A program made the translations under genes and the position numbers. The notes under the pieces were generated by a model. The model made no database searches. It was not told the DNA's origin and worked only from the letters and a program-made list of their open reading frames with translations. 64,000 nucleotides of DNA from Cololabis saira (lineage: Eukaryota > Chordata > Actinopteri > Beloniformes > Belonidae). The DNA lies in contig NC_084609.1 of the NCBI RefSeq assembly GCF_033807715.1, forward strand, positions 36,002,113 through 36,066,112, written 5' to 3'. Positions 23,358-30,351 of the stretch are shown here, one piece after another; the first letter of the stretch is position 1, and each line of letters begins with the position of its first letter.

Positions 23358-26300
23358 TATAAAAATAATAAAAAAAAAAATAATAATAATAATAATAAAA
23401 ATAATAATAATAAATATAAATACATAAATATTTATTAAAAATGGGTATTGGTGCAAACTATGATAACTATACATTGTTTGAATTTGTTGATGTTATAAAA
23501 TTTATGAAAATATATGACTATTTTTTCTTTTTCTCTTTCTTTACATGCAACCTCTTTAGGTTTGCTTTTAATATTTTCGTTGTAATGTACTGTGTATTAT
23601 GTGTCAGACCCCAGGAAGAATAGCTGCAGTTTTGCTGTAGCTAATGGGGATCCAAATAAAACTATAAACTATAAATCCAACCATCATCCAGGAGGAGACT
23701 GAGGTGTATTTGCTCCGATGCTGGAGATGTTGAGGTGGTTCTCCACCTTTTTGGGGTCCTGGACCCCCTGCAGGTTTGTGATCCACTCTTCAACCCCCCC
23801 TCCGCCCAATATGAGGGGTGGGGGTGGAATTTGACAGAAACAGCAGAAATTGCCTTTTAAATTACATTGTGGCATTTATTTATTCACTCTGAGGCAAATA
23901 TGAGCTTTCGGTTGTAACTTTCAGGACAAATATAAAAATCATAAACCAGCAGCAGGTCCTCTGCTCCGGCGTACCTTGATGTCGTCGCACTGGAACAGGT
24001 GCAGGTCCGCTTTGCTCTGACCCGCCTCCTTGCAGACCAGCGCCAGGATGGAGTCGTAGCTGCAGGCGTTCAGAACCGCCTGGCAGTGCTGGACCGACCC
24101 GACCGGGAAGTTCTCCAGCTCGTTCTGGAGACAGCAGTGAGGTCAGCGAGAGGCCTTTTTTTTTCTTAAAATTGAAATTTTTTATTTCGAGCATATTATA
24201 AATAAAAAGAAAAACAATTACACAAAACATCAGAAAAGATTACAAATAAACCGTCATTAAACAAAATCAAAGGGAAATAAACCTTCATGCCCAAAAAGGA
24301 GTAGGAGGAAGTAAAAAACTTATGAGGTCATACACCTTGTTTCTTTTTCAATTTTGCTTGAATACAAAATAAATATACAGGACTGTCTCAGAAAATTAGA
24401 ATATTGTGATAAAGTTCTTTATTTTCTGTAATGCAATTAAAAAAACAAAAATGTCATACATTCTGGATTCATTACAAATCAACTGAAATATTGCAAGCCT
24501 TTTATTATTTTAATATTGCTGATTATGGCTTACAGTTTAAGATTAAGATTCCCAGAATATTCAAATTTTTTGAGATAGGATATTTGAGTTTTCTTAAGCT
24601 GTAAACCATGATTAGCAATATTAAAATAATAAAAGGCTTGCAATATTTCAGATGATTTTTAATGAATCCAGAATGTATGACATTTTTGTTTTTGTAATTG
24701 CATTACAGAAATCACAATATTCTAATTTTCTGAGACAGTCCTGTAAATAAATATAACATCAAGCTTTACTTTATCAAAAACTATACCTGTTATTACATTC
24801 ATTGCAATATTATACCTGAGCATTGTAAATAAATCCATCCATCCATTATCTATACCCGCTTTATCCTTTACGTACATTATGATGAATCCCCACACAATCA
24901 CTACATCATGTCTCCTCTTCCCTGTGTTTGGCAAAAATCTTTTCTTTGTATTTGCTTTACGGGCCGACCCGGGTCCAGCAGGACTCACCCGGTCCCCCCT
25001 GGTCCCCCCAGCAGGACTCACCCGGGTCTCCAGGTCCACCAGGCTGACCGTCCTCTCCTCCACCTGCAGCAGCATCTCCTGGGTCCAGATCTTCCCCTTG
25101 GCGTCCAGCAGCCGCAGCCGTCGGACGCCGTCGTCCACCGTGATCATGCCGTCCTTCCGGTCCAGGACGAAGGTGGTCAGGTGCTGGGGGGACAGAGTGG
25201 GGTTTCAGCGCTCAGAACCAGAACCTCACGACCTCGTCAGGTTCTGGATGCAAAACCTCCAGATAGTCGAGATGAGGAATTTTTATTTAATTTTTTATTT
25301 AACCAGGTAATAGCCCATTGAGATCAAGGATCTCTTTCACAATGGTGACCTGGCCAAGAAGGCAGCAGTGCACGTCAAAACAAATAAAATTACAAGGTTA
25401 AAAGACAGAATACAAAACAATAACAGAGGAACAAAGTAGCAGTAAAATGATAAAACCACGTCTTATAAAGTGCAGATGCATAGGAGGTCCCAGCCAGTTA
25501 ACAGTACATAATCACATCAATCATATAAAGTGCAGATGTTGAGGAAGACATAACTACCATCAGGTACAGAGACACTGTCCAATGCTTTCACGCTCTAGGT
25601 CCTTCAGGATTGAACCAAAGTCATTGAAAGATATCAGGTCCGTCAGTTTTAAGTCTTTCTGAAAGGTGTTCCAAGCAAAGGGGGCAGCAAATTTAAAAGC
25701 TCTTTTTCCCAGCTCAGTGCGAACACGCAGAACAATGAAGTGCAAAGCATCATGTGAGCGCAGGCCGTAATGGCTTTGGCTTCTATGGAGATATGTACAT
25801 GGGTAAGCAGGGACCAATCCCAGAAAGGTTTTATAAATAATGTGCAACCAATGCATACGCCTATGCATATAAAGATGGCCAAGCGGATTTGGCATACGGG
25901 GTAAGATGTTTACAGCCAGTGACAAATGTCAAGGCACAATGACACACAGTGAAAAGTAGGAGGATCTAAAAATAACCGTCTCAGCTAATTAGCTCCGTCA
26001 TCGGCGGGTCGGGGGTCGGCGCCATAAAAAGATCTGCAGGAGGCAGCGGGTCTCGGGAGACGGGTCCAGGAGGAACCTGAAGGAGTCCCTGTGTGCCGGG
26101 GACTCGCAGGTTAACGAGGGGGGGGGGGGGGACCCCCGTGGACCCGGGAACCATCCAGAGACCCGGAACCCGGCTGACCGGGAGGGGGGGGGGTTGTGAG
26201 TCGGGTTTCTGGGTCAAAAGTCATCTACGTGCTGGAACCTGACTATGGAGAACATTTCAGTAGAGAAGATAGTACTTCAATGTCTATAAATTTAAACGGC

Positions 26301-29300
26301 TGGGGGGGGGGGGGGGGGGACCCCCGTGGACCCGGGAACCATCCAGGGACCCGGAACCCGGCTGACCGGGAGGGGGGGGTGTTGTGAGTCGGGTTTCTGG
26401 GTCAAAAGTCATCTACGTGCTGGAACCTGACTATGGAGAACATTTCAGTAGAGAAGATAGTACTTCAATGTCTATAAATTTAAACGGCTGGAAACTGCCA
26501 AGGATTTATTTTGTTTATTATTTTATTTACATTTTAGTGTCTGAACTTCCTCAGATGTTTGGACCTACCAAGACCATCCAGACCCCCCCCCCCAGATCCA
26601 GATCCTGATCCAGATCTGTTCCCGTCCAGATCTCAGTCAGCCGGCACCACTCACCTCCACATGGTACTGCGACGTGTCCGTCAGGCTGTTGATGCTGGTC
26701 TTGAAGTGTTTCCTCGGTTCTGGTGGAAGAGAACAGGACCAGGTCAGAACAGCAGAACCCCCAGAATTCTGGTAGACCTTTCCTGAACCGAGACTGACGG
26801 GTGTTCAGGTTCTGATCCGAGTGAAGCGTCCCGTCGCTGCTGACCAGCTACACCAGAGGACCAGAGGTTTAAACCTGCAGGTCCTCTACTGACCACTAGG
26901 GTCCGGATCCATATTGGCCGGGTTTCCCAGATCAGTTAAGTAGTTCTTAACAGCGAAAGACTTCTTTCAAACCTTCTTAAGGAGCCTGTGAAAGAAAATC
27001 GCGTTTCCCAGAGTCGCTCTTAGCTTAAGTATCTCTTTCATTAAGAAGGAAATGAAAGATGCTGCTGACCCAGTCTTTACAACCATCTTAGTGAGTCGCG
27101 TCAGGCAAATCAATATCACACCAAGCAATGAGATATTAAAACAATGCACCCCGCACAAATTCTGATTTATTTTATACTTTAGATTTATATTGTTTAGCAT
27201 TTATTGGTGACAGCAAAGGGGGGAAAAAAAAGAAAAATAAGGAATAACAAGTGTGTTCCTGTATATGCTTTATGCATTACGCACAAATAAAACGATCATC
27301 ATGAATATCATTTATTTGATAATTTGGCTGCTATACAGCATGTTCTCGCTGCAAATCAACCGCGTCGCCGTGCGCGAAGCAGAACTATTTATATGAACGC
27401 ATTGGTGCGTCAGCACTTCAGTCCCCTGGACGTGCTGTCGGACCGGGCTGTCCAGGCAGCCGGTACACCGATCATCCTGCCCGAGCCCGAGCCCGAGCAC
27501 CTACATGTGTGATGACAGGGAAGCAGCAGCTGAAGAACGAGATCCTTTGATGAATCGTTCATTACAGTCTCAAATATAATCAATGGTGTCGGTTTACATT
27601 AAAGAATCTTTTTGCCCAGAAGAAAAAAAGCGAAGACAACGACCCATAACTATTTTCTTCTCTTGAAAAAACCCACCTGCACCGCGGGGTTTAGGATAAA
27701 AAGACGCTACAGAGTCGGGATGCAGCATCATTCAGAAGAGGAGGAATACGTGCGAGGCGGGGATGATCTCTGCAATCTGAAGCCCTCTATAATTGTAAAA
27801 AGAATTTCACTTATCACGGGTTCTTTTTGGAACATAACCCCTGCGAAAAACCAGGGATTGCTGTAATTCCACGTTGCGATTTGCGAAACTCGCCTTCTCT
27901 TGGCTCATGTTTTTGAACGCACACACACGCCCACCACGTTTCCTCCCGGTCTCTGCGTGTGGGGAAAAAAAGCCTCACTGTAGCCAGAAATAACGGAGTA
28001 ACGCACCGTTTGGATGAAAAAGGGTCATTGAATTATATTTATCATCTTAATTTTTCATTATAACGCACAGGCAGCAGGGAATTAGTGCGTTAGGTAGCAG
28101 TGCTGCGTGTGAAAATGCGCTGATAGTGATCGGTGATCGATTTGCCTGGCATCGATTGATTTGGTTTCAGAACCGGACAGCTGCTCCAAAGAGCTTCTGA
28201 AAGAGCGAAACTAAAGGACGGTGTTAAGAAGTCATCTGGGAAACACCCGTATCTTAGGGTTCTCTCTTAGTTGAAACCTTCTTTGAACCTCTCTTAAATC
28301 CTTAAGAGAGGTTGGATCTGGGAAACCCGGCCATTATAAGTATCTCATAGCCATCATTTTTGTCCATCGTTCCTGTAGTTTCTTGTGCTGGCCCCCCTTT
28401 TTTCTCTTTTGTGCATGTTTGCAGGCCGGAGCTTCAGGAGCTGCGTGCTGGCCTGCGGACCCCCAACCCCTGGTCATCCCGCTGCTGCTTCCACATGACT
28501 GCTGTGTGCTGCTGACGTCCCCGACCCCCCAGTCTGGCCTTCGGCAGGAGGGTCCCCCCTTATGAGCCTGGTCCTGCTCAAGGTTTCTTTCAAGAGTTTT
28601 TCCTTGCCACTGTTCGGTTTAAGGCTTTTCTCCCACTAGGGGAGTTTTTATCTGCCATTGTTTATATAATAATTGCTCGGGGGCTTATGTTCTGGGTCTT
28701 TGGAAAACACCTAGAGACAACTTTTGTTGTATTAGACGCTATATAAATAAAACTGAATTGAATTGAAAATTGTATCCAGACCTGCAGGTTAAAATGTTCA
28801 ACTTTACAGCAGAAATAAACAGATTTACAGTCCGGAACAGACCCGGTTCTGGTCTCCACAGTGGTTTTCTGTCCCTCCTTGTCGGGATATCTGGAGGTGT
28901 GACGTTGACGGCTTTGAGGTTGTCGTCTGGTTCCGTCTGGTTCTAACAAAAACAACCCCGACCCACGTCAGAACTTGTACGACAGCTCCACCCCCCGACC
29001 GGGTTTCTTGACTTCAACGTCGCCCCGTTCAGCATCGACCCGACGTCACTGATGATGTCACATGACGCGGGTCGGCCTCCGCTATCTCCCCTCAGCAGCT
29101 GTTGAGCTTCTATCAGTCCCCCAACATCTGCTGCAGCGTCACCGGTTACCATGGTTACCACGGTTACCACGGTTACCTGGGCTGGAAAACAGGCGCTCAG
29201 CTCAGTGACACCTCAGTTACTGCATCGGCCCGTTACTGAAAGTTTCCCTCGAAAGAACCGACAGATTTTCTTAAGAACTGTAATTATTGTGTTAAAAACC

Positions 29301-30316
29301 ACACCCGCACACACCCACACCCACACCCACACACACACACACACACATAGTGATTTCACATCCTGACCAACCACTGCAAACACACGCATGCTTCCCTGTG
29401 TTCAGTAACCGTTTCTAAACTCCCTGAATGAAGCTCATGCTAGTTAGCGTCGTAGCTTAGCACAAGCTAAAATAACTCCCTCAAACCCCTTTTCCACCAA
29501 ACCAGTTCTAGTTCTGGTTCACAACTGGTTCAACTAGGAACCAGCTGAGAACTGGTTTGTTTTTCCACAGCTCGGGTGCTAAGGGGAGCCACGTCATTAC
29601 GTCGCTGCAAACGTCAGTTTCGTCGCTGCAAACGTCAGTTACGACGCTCCTCAGACCCATGATGCTTTGCTGCATCCAGATTCATTCTTATTTTAAAATG
29701 TCTCCGTCTCCCAGTCTTGCTATTGCGGTTGGTCTTAATAACTCCTGCCCCCTCTGCTTACATGAGCGGTTATTTCCTCTAGACCAGCAAAGAGTTGCTG
29801 CTACCTTGCAACCGGAGCCAGTTCTTTGTTGGTGGAAACAGAAAGCCCGGTTCCAAACTCAGCACTGGCCCAGAACCAGAACCAGCCTGGAACCGATTTG
29901 GTGGAAAAGAGGTAAGTAGTAGTAGGCAAGTAGGTCTAAACAGAGCTGGTTCTTGTAAGCAGAACTCTGTAAGAACATTGTAGGTTCTGATATTAAGGCC
30001 TCGACGTTTTAACTGACGCTTATCGTCTGAACAAATTAGTTTGTGTAAACAAACGCGGCCATGAACTTGAACGCTAACTTGACAGCTACGGCGTGTAGCA
30101 ACACCACGCATGACCACAGGGGGGCGGCATCTCACAGGTGCACTAGTCCCCGATGTGAGACGACAGACTGGACCTGTAGGGGGGGCAGTGGGGGACCTAA
30201 AAATCACCCTCAACCAGAACACCTTAACATGCCACCCACCCCCCCCAAGGACAAGGTTTCGGTCCTTGCAAGGTCAGCGATGACATCACGGCCCCCATGC
30301 AGTAACATAAACAAGA

Positions 30317-30351
<35 letters not shown>

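Noticed and set aside
22824..23474. 216-codon minus-strand frame with YIYIYI
   Set aside because: It fuses an (AT)n repeat, intron and parts of EPS8 exons 6 and 7; only the exon pieces are real.
24981..25021. Alternative donor for EPS8 exon 4 at the second ACTCACCCGG
   Set aside because: Using it would add residues not found in EPS8 and break the phase with exon 5; the site at 25021 fits exactly.
26196..26608. Repeated frame [16 protein letters not shown]
   Set aside because: Occurs twice only because of the 188-bp duplication; no homology and no splice context fitting EPS8.
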